From assembly GCF_041075285.1 (NCBI RefSeq), contig NZ_CP163512.1:1984001-2048000 (forward strand): a stretch of 64,000 bases of DNA. The letters are read 5' to 3'. Positions 38,027 through 46,950 of the stretch are shown here, piece after piece. A program made the position numbers and the translations under genes. The first letter of the stretch is position 1; every line of letters starts with the position of its first letter. Under the pieces are notes generated by a model. The model did not search any database, was not told the origin of the DNA, and was given only the letters and a program-made list of their open reading frames with translations. The DNA comes from Providencia rettgeri. Its GTDB lineage: Bacteria > Pseudomonadota > Gammaproteobacteria > Enterobacterales > Enterobacteriaceae.

Positions 38027-38057
38027 TTAACAATAAAAATCTCGTCGTCGTCATTAT

Positions 38058-38084
38058 GCCCTTATCTTTTCGTAAGGGCTTTTT
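38058..38084 (+). terminator. kdgK-eda terminator
   Basis: GCCCTTA and TAAGGGC arms enclose an eight-base loop and are followed by TTTTTATT, about 30 bases after eda. Confidence 0.9.
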
Positions 38085-38232
38085 ATTGAAGAACTATATA
38101 GAATAAATACTCGCTGATCTTATCCTTATCGAATAGTGAATGAATTAGCCTTATATTTTAATTCAACATATAAGGCTAAAACTGAACCAGTTTCTAGATC
38201 GGAAACTCAATAGGCATTAAATGATTGGCAAA

Positions 38233-38526
38233 CTAACCAATAAAGCGGGTTAATTGTAACCGCAACATCTCATTTTCACGCCGTAGCATTTCATTTTGAT
38301 CCATCAGGCTCATGGCCATTGCGATACCCGGCCAATCAATTTCTAGCTCATGGTAAAGACGCACCGCCTTTTTCACGATGATCACCGCTTGGTCGTCGAA
38401 CAACCATTCGCGTGTTGTTTCAATGGGTTGAACTATTCCTAGCCCAACAATCTCCTGTAATTCGTCTTCGGCGATGCCTGTATGAATACAGAAATCAATA
38501 ACGGTTAGTGTGGTTAACTGTTCCAT
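38233..38526 (-). CDS. cbpM: Chaperone modulator CbpM
   Basis: CbpM binds the J domain of CbpA and inhibits its co-chaperone and DNA-binding activity. The 97-residue MerR-like helical protein has TVIDFCIHTGIAEDELQEIVGLGIV and WPGIAMAMSLMDQ, as in E. coli CbpM. The ATG at 38526 has GGAGG upstream and overlaps the cbpA stop (TAATG); a further upstream in-frame start is not needed. Confidence 0.93.
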   Translation of the reverse strand: MEQLTTLTVIDFCIHTGIAEDELQEIVGLGIVQPIETTREWLFDDQAVIIVKKAVRLYHELEIDWPGIAMAMSLMDQNEMLRRENEMLRLQLTRFIG

Positions 38527-39467
38527 TATTTTCCTCCCCAATTCTTGCGCGGGTCAAAGTTCTTCTGAGTTTCCGCTAATTTCTGCCACAGTACTTTCGA
38601 TTCATCATCACTGCTTTGCGGCATCACAATTTTGATAATTGCGTATAAATCACCTGCAATACCCTTATGTTTCAGCCCCTTACCTTTAAATCGTAATTTT
38701 TGCCCTGCTTGGCTATTGGCTGGCACAGTGATCAGGATGGGGTCTTTTAAGGTAGGGATAGTAATTTTAGTCCCCAGTGCCGCTTCCCAAGGTGCTAATG
38801 GCACAACCACTTCTAAATCATGGCCTTTAATATCGAACAATGGGTGTGGTGCAATACGGATAGTTATCCATAGGTCACCATTTTCTCCTCCATTTTCCCC
38901 TGGGGTTCCTTGTCCTTTTAAGCGAATGCGTTGCCCATCAACTACACCAGCAGGTAGAGTCACATTGAGTGTTTTGGGAATTTCATTTTCGATAAAACCA
39001 AAAGCGTTATAGACCGGTAAGTGATAACTGATGGTGCGTTTATGTGACTCTTGGCTCTCTTCTAAAAAAATCGCCAGTTCAACTTCGAGGTCATGGCCAC
39101 GATGGCGGCGAGCCTGCCTTGTCCCTGCGCCACCTGCACGTTGAGAAAACATTGAGGAAAAAATATCATCAAAATCCCCTGCACCAAAACCTTGCTGGGA
39201 GTACGAATAACCTTGCTGGCCTTGGGCTCCTTGGTTGAAATAGGGATCATTTCGATGCTCCCACATTTCATCGTATTCTGCACGCTTTTCCTTGTCACTG
39301 AGTACCGCCCACGCTTCTGCGATTTCCTTAAAGCGAGCCTCCGCATCAGGCTCTTTACTGACATCGGGGTGGTATTTACGTGCTAAACGACGATATGCCG
39401 TCTTAATCGTCTTCAAATCATCGGTGCGATTTACACCCATGATGCTGTAATAATCCTTTAGTTCCAT
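38526..39467 (-). CDS. cbpA: Curved-DNA-binding J-domain protein CbpA
   Basis: The 313-residue DnaJ paralogue has an N-terminal J domain with the HPD motif ([17 protein letters not shown]), a glycine/phenylalanine-rich linker (residues about 75-105) and two C-terminal substrate-binding domains; no zinc-finger is present. It works with DnaK and binds curved DNA. Of ATGs at 39473 and 39467, the second gives [11 protein letters not shown] as in E. coli and has better spacing from GAGAT. It is in an operon with cbpM. Confidence 0.94.
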   Translation of the reverse strand: MELKDYYSIMGVNRTDDLKTIKTAYRRLARKYHPDVSKEPDAEARFKEIAEAWAVLSDKEKRAEYDEMWEHRNDPYFNQGAQGQQGYSYSQQGFGAGDFDDIFSSMFSQRAGGAGTRQARRHRGHDLEVELAIFLEESQESHKRTISYHLPVYNAFGFIENEIPKTLNVTLPAGVVDGQRIRLKGQGTPGENGGENGDLWITIRIAPHPLFDIKGHDLEVVVPLAPWEAALGTKITIPTLKDPILITVPANSQAGQKLRFKGKGLKHKGIAGDLYAIIKIVMPQSSDDESKVLWQKLAETQKNFDPRKNWGGK

Positions 39468-39728
39468 AGTCATATCTCGTTCACTTGTCTGTTGAATAGA
39501 GTGCTTATGGTGTCTAACCGTACTGTTTATATAGGCTAAACATAACGACTTACCTTGGATTTAACTTAAGACATTTATATGCTAATTGGAATAGCATCAC
39601 CATGATAAATATTAAATATATTGAGGAATCGTGACGAGGCGAATCGATAAAATGCCATAAAAACAGGAAATTTTCGCTATTTAGCGCTAAACCTATAAGA
39701 GAGTTCACTACTTACAAGAGAAAAACCT

Positions 39729-40175
39729 ATGGATGCCATCGCCAGTCGCCTGAACTATAAAGTGAATTTTGCCATTTCTGTTGAGGATTTTATTCGGTTA
39801 ATTCTTCAGTCACCGTTTAAAGAAATCGTATCAACCGATAACATAACTCAATTAGACGCAATGCTTAATAATGCAGATTTATTGATTAGTGTATGGGATG
39901 AAGATCAGGTGGTGGGATTTGTCCGCGCGGTCACCGATTTTAGTTCTTGCTGTTATCTCTGCGAACTTGCCATTGATACCAATTATCAAAAGCACGGTAT
40001 CGACCGTTATTTGATACGCCTTGTCGCTGAAGAGCTCCCTGCCAACTGCCAGATTGTATTTTTTTCGACCGACAGCAACCTTACCGAATACCTAAAACTG
40101 GGGTTCACTCAATCTCCTCGAGCTTGGCACACCACCGCAGAGACCTATTTAGCGAAATCCGCCTATGGGGATTGA
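39729..40175 (+). CDS. GNAT-family acetyltransferase
   Basis: The 148-residue protein has a GNAT fold pattern: a VWDEDQVVGFVRAVTD beta hairpin, CYLCELAIDTNYQKHGIDRYLI (motif A-like, with a degenerate Q/R-x-x-G-x-G/A acetyl-CoA loop) and YLKLGFTQSPRAW near the end. The acetyl-CoA loop is Q-K-H-G-I-D, so binding may be weakened. The substrate is unknown. Start ATG with AAGAGAAAAACC upstream. Confidence 0.75.
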   Translation: MDAIASRLNYKVNFAISVEDFIRLILQSPFKEIVSTDNITQLDAMLNNADLLISVWDEDQVVGFVRAVTDFSSCCYLCELAIDTNYQKHGIDRYLIRLVAEELPANCQIVFFSTDSNLTEYLKLGFTQSPRAWHTTAETYLAKSAYGD

Positions 40176-40229
40176 TATTAATGAGTGAATGAAAAAAGCA
40201 TTTTAAAGATCATTTGCCAATATGGTCTT

Positions 40230-41088
40230 TAAGGTGCTCATACAATAAATTCACGAAAATTCTTTTAACTCCCATGCGATGCTTTAAGCAATTTATACAT
40301 AATAAACTCAAAAAAATTCTCTTAGCGCCGATGCGATGCTTTAAGCAATTCACACATAACAAATTCAGAAAAAATCTTTTAGTCCTGCACCAATGCCTAA
40401 AGAATAAATTCAAATAAATACCCTTAACTCCGATGCGATGCTCTAAATAATTTACACATAATAAATTCAAGAAAATTCTCTTAGCGCCGATGCGATGTTT
40501 TAAGTAATTCACACATAATAAATTCAGAAAAAATCTTTTAGCTCTGCACCGATGACTAAAGAATAAATTCAAATAAATACCCTTAACTCCGATGCGATGC
40601 TCTAAATAATTTACACATAATAAATTCAAGAAAATTCTCTTAGCGCCGATGCGATGTTTTAAGTAATTCACACATAATAAATTCAGAAAAAATCTTTTAG
40701 CTCTGCACCGATGACTAAAGAATAAATTCAAATAAATACCCTTAACTCCGATGCGATGCTCTAAATAATTTACACATAATAAATTCAAGAAAATTCTCTT
40801 AGCGCCGATGCGATGTTTTAAGTAATTCACACATAATAAATTCAGAAAAAATCTTTTAGCTCTGCACCGATGACTAAAGAATAAATTCAAATAAATACCC
40901 TTAACTCCGATGCGATGCTCTAAATAATTTACACATAATAAATTCAAGAAAATTCTCTTAGCGCCGATGCGATGTTTTAAGTAATTCACACATAATAAAT
41001 TCAGAAAAAATCTTTTAGCTCTGCACCGATGACTAAAGAATAAATTCAAATAAATACCCTTAACTCCGATGCGATGCTCTAAATAATT
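40230..41088. repeat. 159-bp tandem repeat array
   Basis: Four almost identical 159-bp units begin at 40424, 40583, 40742 and 40901, with a diverged unit before (from about 40230) and a partial one after 41060. Each unit consists of three related blocks of about 57, 57 and 45 bp that share GATGCGATG, ACACATAATAAATTC and AAAATCTTTTA-like parts. Because 159 is divisible by three, a minus-strand frame stays open across the array (40210-41049), but it has only a TTG start and no ribosome site, so I treat it as non-coding. It runs directly into an ERIC element. Confidence 0.88.
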
Positions 41089-41192
41089 CGTGCTACAGCT
41101 AGGCGGCGAATGAGTTTAGCCCTAGGAGCATACATAAGTATGTGACTAGGGTGAACTCATGAAGCCAACAACGCTGTGGTGCGAAGTATGAC
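41083..41192. repeat. ERIC element
   Basis: AATTCGTGCTACAGCTAGGC, CCCTAGGAGCATACAT / GTATGTGACTAGGG central arms and a GCGAAGTATGACGAG end are typical ERIC parts. It joins the 159-bp array on its left and a 28-bp repeat on its right. Confidence 0.85.
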
Positions 41193-41262
41193 GAGCATCT
41201 TGTTTGAAGCGAAGTATGACGAGCATCTTGTTTGAAGCGAAGTATGACGAGCATCATTTGAG
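41181..41262. repeat. 28-bp triplication at the ERIC end and fliA stop
   Basis: GCGAAGTATGACGAGCATCT plus TGTTTGAA is repeated at 41181 and 41209, with a third copy (41237) that overlaps the last codons and stop of fliA. It amplifies the terminal segment of the ERIC element. Confidence 0.8.
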
Positions 41263-41967
41263 ACGGCCACGGAGGCGCTTAATAGCCTGACTATGCAACT
41301 GACTCACCCTCGACTCCCCCACCTCCAGCACCGCACCGATCTCCTTCAGATTCAGCTCCTCTTGATAATACAGCGTCAGCACCATCTTCTCGCGCTCTGG
41401 CAATTGCTCTATCGCCGCCGCAATCTGGTCGCGTAAACTGGAATCTAACAACAAACTCAGTGGGTTGCCGCCATCGTTCTCATCCATTTGTGGCTCGCAG
41501 CTTTCCCCGTGAATTTCGTGCCACTCATCGTAGGAAAACAGTTGGCTATTATTGGTATCAAGCAGCGCTTGGCGATATTCCGCAAGGTCGATATCCAGCG
41601 CTTTAGCAATTTCTGGCTCCGTCGCACTGCGCCCTAACGATTGCTCCAGTGCGCCAATAGCTTTGGTCATTTCCCTTGCTTGGCGACGTACACTGCGCGG
41701 CACCCAGTCGCGGCTGCGCAATTCATCTAACATCGAACCACGAATTCGCTGTACCGCATAGGTGGCGAACGATGCCCCTTGGGTAATATCGAAACGTTCC
41801 AATGCATGCAGTAAACCAATCCCCCCTGCTTGAATTAGGTCATCAATATCAACACTGGCGGGTAGTCTAACTTGCAGTTTCAGGGCTTCGTGGCGTATTA
41901 GAGGGTAATAACGCTCCCATAGGCTATTTTTATTAATCACACCTTCGGCAGTATACAAATCACTCAC
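41254..41967 (-). CDS. fliA: Flagellar sigma factor FliA (sigma-28)
   Basis: FliA directs RNA polymerase to late flagellar promoters. The 237-residue protein has sigma region 2 (DDLIQAGGIGLLHALERFD, TYAVQRIRGSMLDELRSRDWVPRSVRR) and region 4 (LPEREKMVLTLYYQEELNLKEIGAVL). The frame opens at a GTG at 41979. A second GTG at 41967 gives MSDLYTAEGV, aligning with E. coli FliA, which also uses GTG. fliZ, normally the next gene, is absent: an ERIC and tandem repeats follow instead. Confidence 0.93.
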   Translation of the reverse strand: MSDLYTAEGVINKNSLWERYYPLIRHEALKLQVRLPASVDIDDLIQAGGIGLLHALERFDITQGASFATYAVQRIRGSMLDELRSRDWVPRSVRRQAREMTKAIGALEQSLGRSATEPEIAKALDIDLAEYRQALLDTNNSQLFSYDEWHEIHGESCEPQMDENDGGNPLSLLLDSSLRDQIAAAIEQLPEREKMVLTLYYQEELNLKEIGAVLEVGESRVSQLHSQAIKRLRGRLK

Positions 41968-42254
41968 AACCTGAATCACCCTTCAAGCTTTAAAAAGGTA
42001 TTCATTATCTGTGTTGGTTTTGATTTCAATCCGTAGAGTAAGGCACTAAATATGGCTTTATTTGCCTTATCCTAAATAGATAAAATTTGAATGATTGCAA
42101 TGTTAATGGTTGTTTTAACTTAATTTTTAGAGAATTTTATAGGTAATACAAGCGGGCGTGGTTGTTTTATTGAGATGCCATTTTTGATTTAAAGGAGATT
42201 ATCTTTAGGGTTTGATTGTATTTTCCTTTTAGCATTAAAAAAACAAATTGAATC

Positions 42255-42490
42255 CCTTAAATAATTTAAGTTGTAGGTAGGCGGCAAGTGAAGATATCTC
42301 GATGAGCGTACATAAGTACGTGATTCGAGTAGCTGAACGCAGCCAACACCCCTACGGCTTAAAGGATGACAGGGATTTAAATAATTCGAGTTGTAGGAAG
42401 GCGGCAAATAAGTTTATACCGATGAGCGTACACAAGTACGTGATTCGGATGAACTTATGAAGCCAACAACGCTATGGTGCGAAATATGAC
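42255..42490. repeat. Two adjacent ERIC elements
   Basis: Copies at about 42255-42372 and 42374-42490 lie head to tail between fliC and fliA. Each has GGCGGCAA, a GATGAGCGTACA/GTACGTGATTC inverted repeat and a terminal ATGACGG or ATGACAGG. The central arms carry GCGTAC in place of GCATAC, with the compensating change in the other arm, so the hairpin is kept. Confidence 0.85.
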
Positions 42491-42511
42491 GGATAATATG
42501 ACGGGCAAAGA

Positions 42512-42534
42512 AAAGGCCAGCAATGCTGGCCTTT
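42512..42534 (-). terminator. fliC terminator
   Basis: AAAGGCCAGCA and TGCTGGCCTTT pair perfectly; on the minus strand the stem is followed by TTCTTT. It lies 22 bases after the flagellin stop. Confidence 0.9.
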
Positions 42535-42556
42535 AATCTCAAAAACCAATCACGAA

Positions 42557-43669
42557 TTAACGTAACAGGCTTAAAACACCTTGTGGAACTTGGTTAGCTT
42601 GCGCCAACACAGCAGTACCTGCTTGTTGCAGGATCTGGCCACGGCTCATGTTAGACACTTCAGTTGCGAAGTCAGCATCTTCGATACGGCTACGTGCTGC
42701 GCTCAGGTTATTAACAGAGTTGTTCAGGTTGTTGATGGTAGATTGTAGACGGTTTTGAATCGCACCTAAGTCTGAACGGAAGTTATCAACTTTAGCTAGA
42801 GCCTTGTCTAACGCATCCAAAGGCAAATCATTAATAGTCATTTTTACTTCATTAGTGGTATTTTTTACTTCAGCTTTTGGTGCAGCGCTTAAAGTTCCAT
42901 CTGTAGTTTCAATCGTTGCTTCTGTATAAGTAGTTTTACCATCCTTAACAGTTTTGACAATATAATTACCTGTATCTTCTGTTCCATTGGAATTCATTTT
43001 TTGATAAATTGTTTGACCTTGAGTAAGTCCTTCTAATTCTACGTTTTTCTTAATATCAATTTCAGTTGTTCCATCCTTTGGATCTAACCCTTTACCTGCA
43101 ACTTCCATTTTAGTGATTTGTTTACCAATTTGACTTCCTTTTGATAAATCAAAATCGCCTAATTCTAATGTATCTTTGTTAATAGCTTGTAAATCAATAG
43201 CTATAGTTTCGCTATCATTAGAACCTACTTGAATTTTCATTGAAGTATTTTTGCTCAGAACTTTTACGCCGTTAAATTGCGTTTGTTCAGAGATACGATT
43301 GATCTCATCCATACGTTGTTTAACTTCCGCTTGGATAGACTTAGTATCTGATTCTGAATTTGTTCCGTTTTGTGCTTGAACAGTTAATTCACGAATACGT
43401 TGTAAGTTATCGTTGATTTCGTTAACCGCGCCTTCCGCCGTTTGTGCGATAGAGATACCGTCGTTAGCATTACGTGCTGCTTGGGTTAACCCTTTTACGT
43501 TAGCCGTAAAACGGTTAGCGATGGCTTGGCCTGCGGCATCGTCTTTTGCGCTGTTGATACGTGAACCGGAAGATAAACGTTCAATCGCCGTACCTAATAC
43601 GCCTTGTGAACGGTTTAAGTTGTTCTGAGTAGTCAGAGACAAAATGTTAGTGTTAATCACTTGTGCCAT
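42557..43669 (-). CDS. fliC: Flagellin FliC
   Basis: The 370-residue filament subunit has the conserved N-terminal D0/D1 ([38 protein letters not shown]) and C-terminal D1/D0 ([20 protein letters not shown], ending VLSLLR). A short variable middle domain (about residues 165-285) explains the small size. The start ATG at 43669 has AAGGA upstream; an upstream TTG extension is not needed. A perfect sigma-28 promoter precedes it. Only one flagellin gene is seen. Confidence 0.96.
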   Translation of the reverse strand: MAQVINTNILSLTTQNNLNRSQGVLGTAIERLSSGSRINSAKDDAAGQAIANRFTANVKGLTQAARNANDGISIAQTAEGAVNEINDNLQRIRELTVQAQNGTNSESDTKSIQAEVKQRMDEINRISEQTQFNGVKVLSKNTSMKIQVGSNDSETIAIDLQAINKDTLELGDFDLSKGSQIGKQITKMEVAGKGLDPKDGTTEIDIKKNVELEGLTQGQTIYQKMNSNGTEDTGNYIVKTVKDGKTTYTEATIETTDGTLSAAPKAEVKNTTNEVKMTINDLPLDALDKALAKVDNFRSDLGAIQNRLQSTINNLNNSVNNLSAARSRIEDADFATEVSNMSRGQILQQAGTAVLAQANQVPQGVLSLLR

Positions 43670-43743
43670 GGTAATGTCCTTGTTATTCAAATTAATATGT
43701 TAAGCCTATGGGCTTAACTGGGTGATTTTCGTCAGCAATATGT

Positions 43744-43770
43744 TTATCGGCTGTAACTAAATCCCCTTTA
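43744..43770 (-). promoter_or_regulatory. Sigma-28 promoter of fliC
   Basis: On the minus strand TAAA-N15-GCCGATAA matches the FliA consensus exactly (-10 at 43744-43751, -35 at 43767-43770), about 75 bp before the fliC start. Confidence 0.92.
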
Positions 43771-43951
43771 GGCTTTTTGCATAAAAATTTCATCAAAAAT
43801 GGCAAAACCTGCACGGGAACTCGCTTTTAGCTTCACTATTTTGTTTTGAATTATTTTATTTTTATCAATTTTCTTATTATTTAATCCCAATAAGGATAAT
43901 TACCTCGATTTACTTGGTCTCTTCTTGCCATCGTTGTTTTTCAGAATAGTC

Positions 43952-43978
43952 TAAAATTTTCCTCCCTTTTGCCGATAA
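43952..43978 (+). promoter_or_regulatory. Sigma-28 promoter of fliD
   Basis: TAAA at 43952-43955 and GCCGATAA at 43971-43978 with a 15-bp spacer match the FliA consensus exactly. It reads towards fliDST through an ERIC element in the leader. Confidence 0.92.
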
Positions 43979-44021
43979 GACTCTAAATAGACTCTATTTC
44001 AGAGTTAATGACACAGGCATA

Positions 44022-44141
44022 GACTCTAAATCATTCGGGTTGCAGGTAGGCGACAAGTGAAGATAGACCGATGAGCATACACAAGTATGTGATTCGGCTA
44101 TCTGAACGCAGTCAACACCCCTGCAGCTTGAAGGATGACGA
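44022..44141. repeat. ERIC element in the fliD leader
   Basis: CTCTAAATCATTCGGGTTGC, GATGAGCATACA / GTATGTGATTCGG arms and CTTGAAGGATGACG form a complete ERIC. It lies between the sigma-28 promoter and the AGGAG of fliD, so it would be transcribed as a long hairpin in the 5' untranslated region. Confidence 0.88.
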
Positions 44142-44160
44142 GAATAGCGTAGGAGAAAAC

Positions 44161-45603
44161 ATGGCAGGAATATCCACACTCGGTATCGGGTCAAACTTAG
44201 ACTTAAATGTACAAATGGATCAGCTTGAAGCGATGGAGCGCCGTCGTTTGGAGCCATTAACCACCCAAAAAGCCAGTTATGACGCGCAAATTAGCGCCTA
44301 TGGCAAAATGCAGTCATCCTTAGAGAAACTGAAAAAAGCCGCAGAAGACTTAAAAAAATATGGCGATATCAGCACGACTAAAGTGACTGGCGAATATAAA
44401 GCCTTTGATGTGAAAACGGATGGTAAAGCCGTAGCTGGGGTGCATGATGTGTTAGTTACCCAGTTGGCAAAGGCGCAAACTATCGCCACCAAAGGCACCC
44501 CAAACAATAGCAATAAAGAGTTGCTGGGCAATGGTGCGCCTGAAAGAACAATCACCATCACCCAACCGTCACAAAAAGAAGATAAAGATAAAATCGTTAT
44601 CAAATTAGATAACGAGCACACCTCACTGATTGAAATTGCCGATGCCATTAATAAAACCGATAAAGGCGTTTCGGCATCAGTTATTAAAGACAAAGACAAT
44701 ATTTACCACCTTGTCGTGACCTCCAAAAAAGAAGGTACTGAAAACCGTATTAGCATCAATGTGGAAGGGGATGACAAACTTGCCGCTATTCTTAATGTTG
44801 AATCTGACGTTGATGCGGATGGTAAAGTTACCTTAAAAAATGCAGACAGCATTGGTATGGTGCAAAAAGTTGCCCCACAAACTGCCTTACTGGAAATTGA
44901 TGGTTTCAAATTAGAATCACAAACCAATGAAGCCAAGGACTTATTTCCGGGCTTAACCCTCACCCTAAAAAAAGAAAGCGAAGACGGTAAAGCGGACCAT
45001 TTAATCGTTTCTGAAGATATCGAACCCGCTAAAGCGAAAATTAAAGCGTGGGTGGATGCCTATAATGAATTCCAAACCTTAGCCAAAGAGCTCACCAAAT
45101 ACACCCCAACGGAAAAAGGCACCGCCCCCGATAAAACCAATGGCCCACTGATTGGTGACTCCACGCTGCGCATGATCCAAAGCACTTTGCGCACCCAAGT
45201 TCGTTCACCACAAGCTAGCGGTGAAATTGATTTACTGAATAAAATGGGGATCAAGCAAAAACTGGATGGTACTTTAGAAATAGAAGATAAAAAGCTGGAT
45301 AAAGCGCTCAAAGAGAACCCATCCAGCGTCAAAGTATTTTTTGCCGGTGACGGCAAGGAAACCGGTTTTGCGACTGAAAACTTTAACTACCTAAAAGATA
45401 CCTTAGACAGCAAAGAAGGCACACTACATAACGCCACTGATGGTATTCAAAAGAAAAAGAAAAGCTTAGACAAACGGATTGAGCAAACCAATAAGCAAAT
45501 CGAAAACACCATGGATATGTACCGCCGTCAGTTCCAAAACTTGGACAAAATGATGACATCGCTCAACAGCACCAGTAACTCCTTAGGCCGACTTTTAGGT
45601 TAA
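44161..45603 (+). CDS. fliD: Flagellar filament cap FliD
   Basis: FliD caps the growing filament and folds incoming flagellin. The 480-residue protein has the N-terminal GISTLGIGSNLDLNVQMDQL region, FliD_N and FliD_C domains, and a coiled C terminus (KKKSLDKRIEQTNKQIENTM...SLGRLLG). An open frame runs upstream to 44071 through the ERIC, but AGGAGAAAAC before the ATG at 44161 sets the start. First gene of fliDST. Confidence 0.95.
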   Translation: MAGISTLGIGSNLDLNVQMDQLEAMERRRLEPLTTQKASYDAQISAYGKMQSSLEKLKKAAEDLKKYGDISTTKVTGEYKAFDVKTDGKAVAGVHDVLVTQLAKAQTIATKGTPNNSNKELLGNGAPERTITITQPSQKEDKDKIVIKLDNEHTSLIEIADAINKTDKGVSASVIKDKDNIYHLVVTSKKEGTENRISINVEGDDKLAAILNVESDVDADGKVTLKNADSIGMVQKVAPQTALLEIDGFKLESQTNEAKDLFPGLTLTLKKESEDGKADHLIVSEDIEPAKAKIKAWVDAYNEFQTLAKELTKYTPTEKGTAPDKTNGPLIGDSTLRMIQSTLRTQVRSPQASGEIDLLNKMGIKQKLDGTLEIEDKKLDKALKENPSSVKVFFAGDGKETGFATENFNYLKDTLDSKEGTLHNATDGIQKKKKSLDKRIEQTNKQIENTMDMYRRQFQNLDKMMTSLNSTSNSLGRLLG

Positions 45604-45621
45604 TACTTTAGGTTAAAAAAT

Positions 45622-46020
45622 ATGTATCAACGTCACGCACAGCAAGCCTATCAGCAAGTCGATTTGGAAAGTGAAATCACCAACGCGACCCCGTATCAGC
45701 TGATCCAAATCCTGTTTAAAGGGGCGCTAAGTGCCCTGAAACGCGGGGAGATTTTTATGCAGCAAGGTAAGGTGGCGGAAAAAGGTAAAGAAATCTCAAA
45801 AGCTATCGACATCATTGACACTGGGTTAAAGCAGTCGTTAAATTATGACGCTGGCGGCGAACTTGCGGAAAATTTAGCAAGTTTGTATGAGTATATGACA
45901 ATGCAGCTACTCCGTGCCAACCTCGAAAACAACGTGGCTTATGTCCAAGAAGTTTACCAATTACTCTCCGATATCGCCTCTGCATGGCAACAAATCGGTG
46001 CAAATGTGGATGAAAGATAA
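45622..46020 (+). CDS. fliS: Flagellin export chaperone FliS
   Basis: FliS binds the C terminus of flagellin in the cytoplasm and stops early assembly. The 132-residue helical protein has the typical YQQVDLESEITNATPYQLIQILFKGAL start and ASLYEYMTMQLLRAN. It is 18 bases after fliD and overlaps fliT. Confidence 0.95.
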   Translation: MYQRHAQQAYQQVDLESEITNATPYQLIQILFKGALSALKRGEIFMQQGKVAEKGKEISKAIDIIDTGLKQSLNYDAGGELAENLASLYEYMTMQLLRANLENNVAYVQEVYQLLSDIASAWQQIGANVDER

Positions 46021-46399
46021 TCAGGTGGACAATAAAAATCCTATCGATTTACATGAAATATACCGTAATGTCTTAGTATTAAGTGAAAATTTAGTTGCCT
46101 TGGCGCAATCTGGGGAATGGGAGACGTTGGTCTCCCGCGAGACAGAGTATGTCCTTGCGGTGGAAAACCTCACCGCATTAACGCAAGCGTTCGAAGAACA
46201 GCAGCCAATCACTGAGGAATTTATTCAGTTATTGCATAAAATTATTGAAAATGAACGTGTGACTAAAGAATATTTACAGCAGCATTTAAATTTTTTAAGT
46301 AAAGAAATTAAGCAGTTAGACCAAAAACGGGTACTCAATAACAGCTATGGGCAATTTGATGAGCCTGATACCCCGTTAGTCATTCGCCCCATGGAATAG
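46010..46399 (+). CDS. fliT: Flagellar export chaperone FliT
   Basis: FliT is the chaperone for FliD and, in Salmonella, an anti-FlhDC factor. The 129-residue helical protein (IYRNVLVLSENLVALAQSGEWETLVSRE) matches the family. The start is taken at the ATG at 46010, overlapping the fliS end by 11 bases; an ATG at 46004 or GTG at 46025 are possible. The longer frame from 45914 is shadow sequence over fliS. Confidence 0.85.
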   Translation: MKDNQVDNKNPIDLHEIYRNVLVLSENLVALAQSGEWETLVSRETEYVLAVENLTALTQAFEEQQPITEEFIQLLHKIIENERVTKEYLQQHLNFLSKEIKQLDQKRVLNNSYGQFDEPDTPLVIRPME

Positions 46400-46406
46400 C
46401 TTTTGT

Positions 46407-46430
46407 GTGTCAGGCCAACTGACCTGACAC
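46407..46430. terminator. Hairpin between fliT and def-like gene
   Basis: GTGTCAGG and CCTGACAC are perfect arms around an eight-base loop at the convergent junction. The T-run is poor on the plus side. Confidence 0.65.
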
Positions 46431-46440
46431 GCCTTTCCCG

Positions 46441-46950
46441 CTACTGTTGCTGTTTTAAACGCTGCTGTTTTTTCAGCTTTTTGAGCAGCATATTACGTTT
46501 TAGCGGCGATAAGTGATCGAGGAATACTTTGCCCTGCAAGTGGTCGATTTCATGTTGCATCACAATGGCTAAAAACTCATCGCTATCCACCTCAAATGGC
46601 TTACCGTGTCGGTCAAAGGCTTTCACCTTCACACGCAAGAAACGGTCGACATCGGCGTATATCTCCGGCACTGATAAGCACCCTTCTTGGTAGCTGGTTT
46701 CCCCTTCGCTTTCCACAATTTCCGGATTGACAAACACCATTGGTGAATCACGATTTTCCGAGATATCAATCACCATTATCGATTTGGTTTCAGCAATTTG
46801 CGTTGCAGCAAGGCCAATGCCGTTATCGGTGCTGTACATAGTATCGAGCAGATCGTCGATAAGCGTTTGTACCGCGGCGAAATCCGTCACTGGACTGCAT
46901 TTGATCCGCAGTCGCTCATCGGGAATTTCAATAATTTCTCTTACTGCCAT
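46441..46950 (-). CDS. def: Peptide deformylase (paralogue-type, outside def-fmt)
   Basis: The enzyme removes formyl groups from new polypeptides. The 169-residue protein keeps all three active-site motifs: GIGLAATQ, EGCLSVPE (metal-binding cysteine) and QHEIDH (HExxH metal site). Its C terminus is lysine/glutamine-rich (KKLKKQQRLKQQQ). The gene is alone between flagellar genes, not with fmt, so it is probably a second deformylase; the housekeeping copy would be elsewhere. Gene symbol denotes family only. Confidence 0.9.
   Translation of the reverse strand: MAVREIIEIPDERLRIKCSPVTDFAAVQTLIDDLLDTMYSTDNGIGLAATQIAETKSIMVIDISENRDSPMVFVNPEIVESEGETSYQEGCLSVPEIYADVDRFLRVKVKAFDRHGKPFEVDSDEFLAIVMQHEIDHLQGKVFLDHLSPLKRNMLLKKLKKQQRLKQQQ

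Noticed and set aside
40210..41049. 279-codon repetitive reading frame on the minus strand
   Set aside because: It is open because the repeat length is a multiple of three. It has only a TTG start, no ribosome site, and sits inside a DNA tandem array, so I report the repeat and not a protein.
1050..44150. Insertion sequences or phage remnants as source of the repeats
   Set aside because: The repeats have no transposase, no flanking target duplications that I could identify, and match the ERIC pattern.
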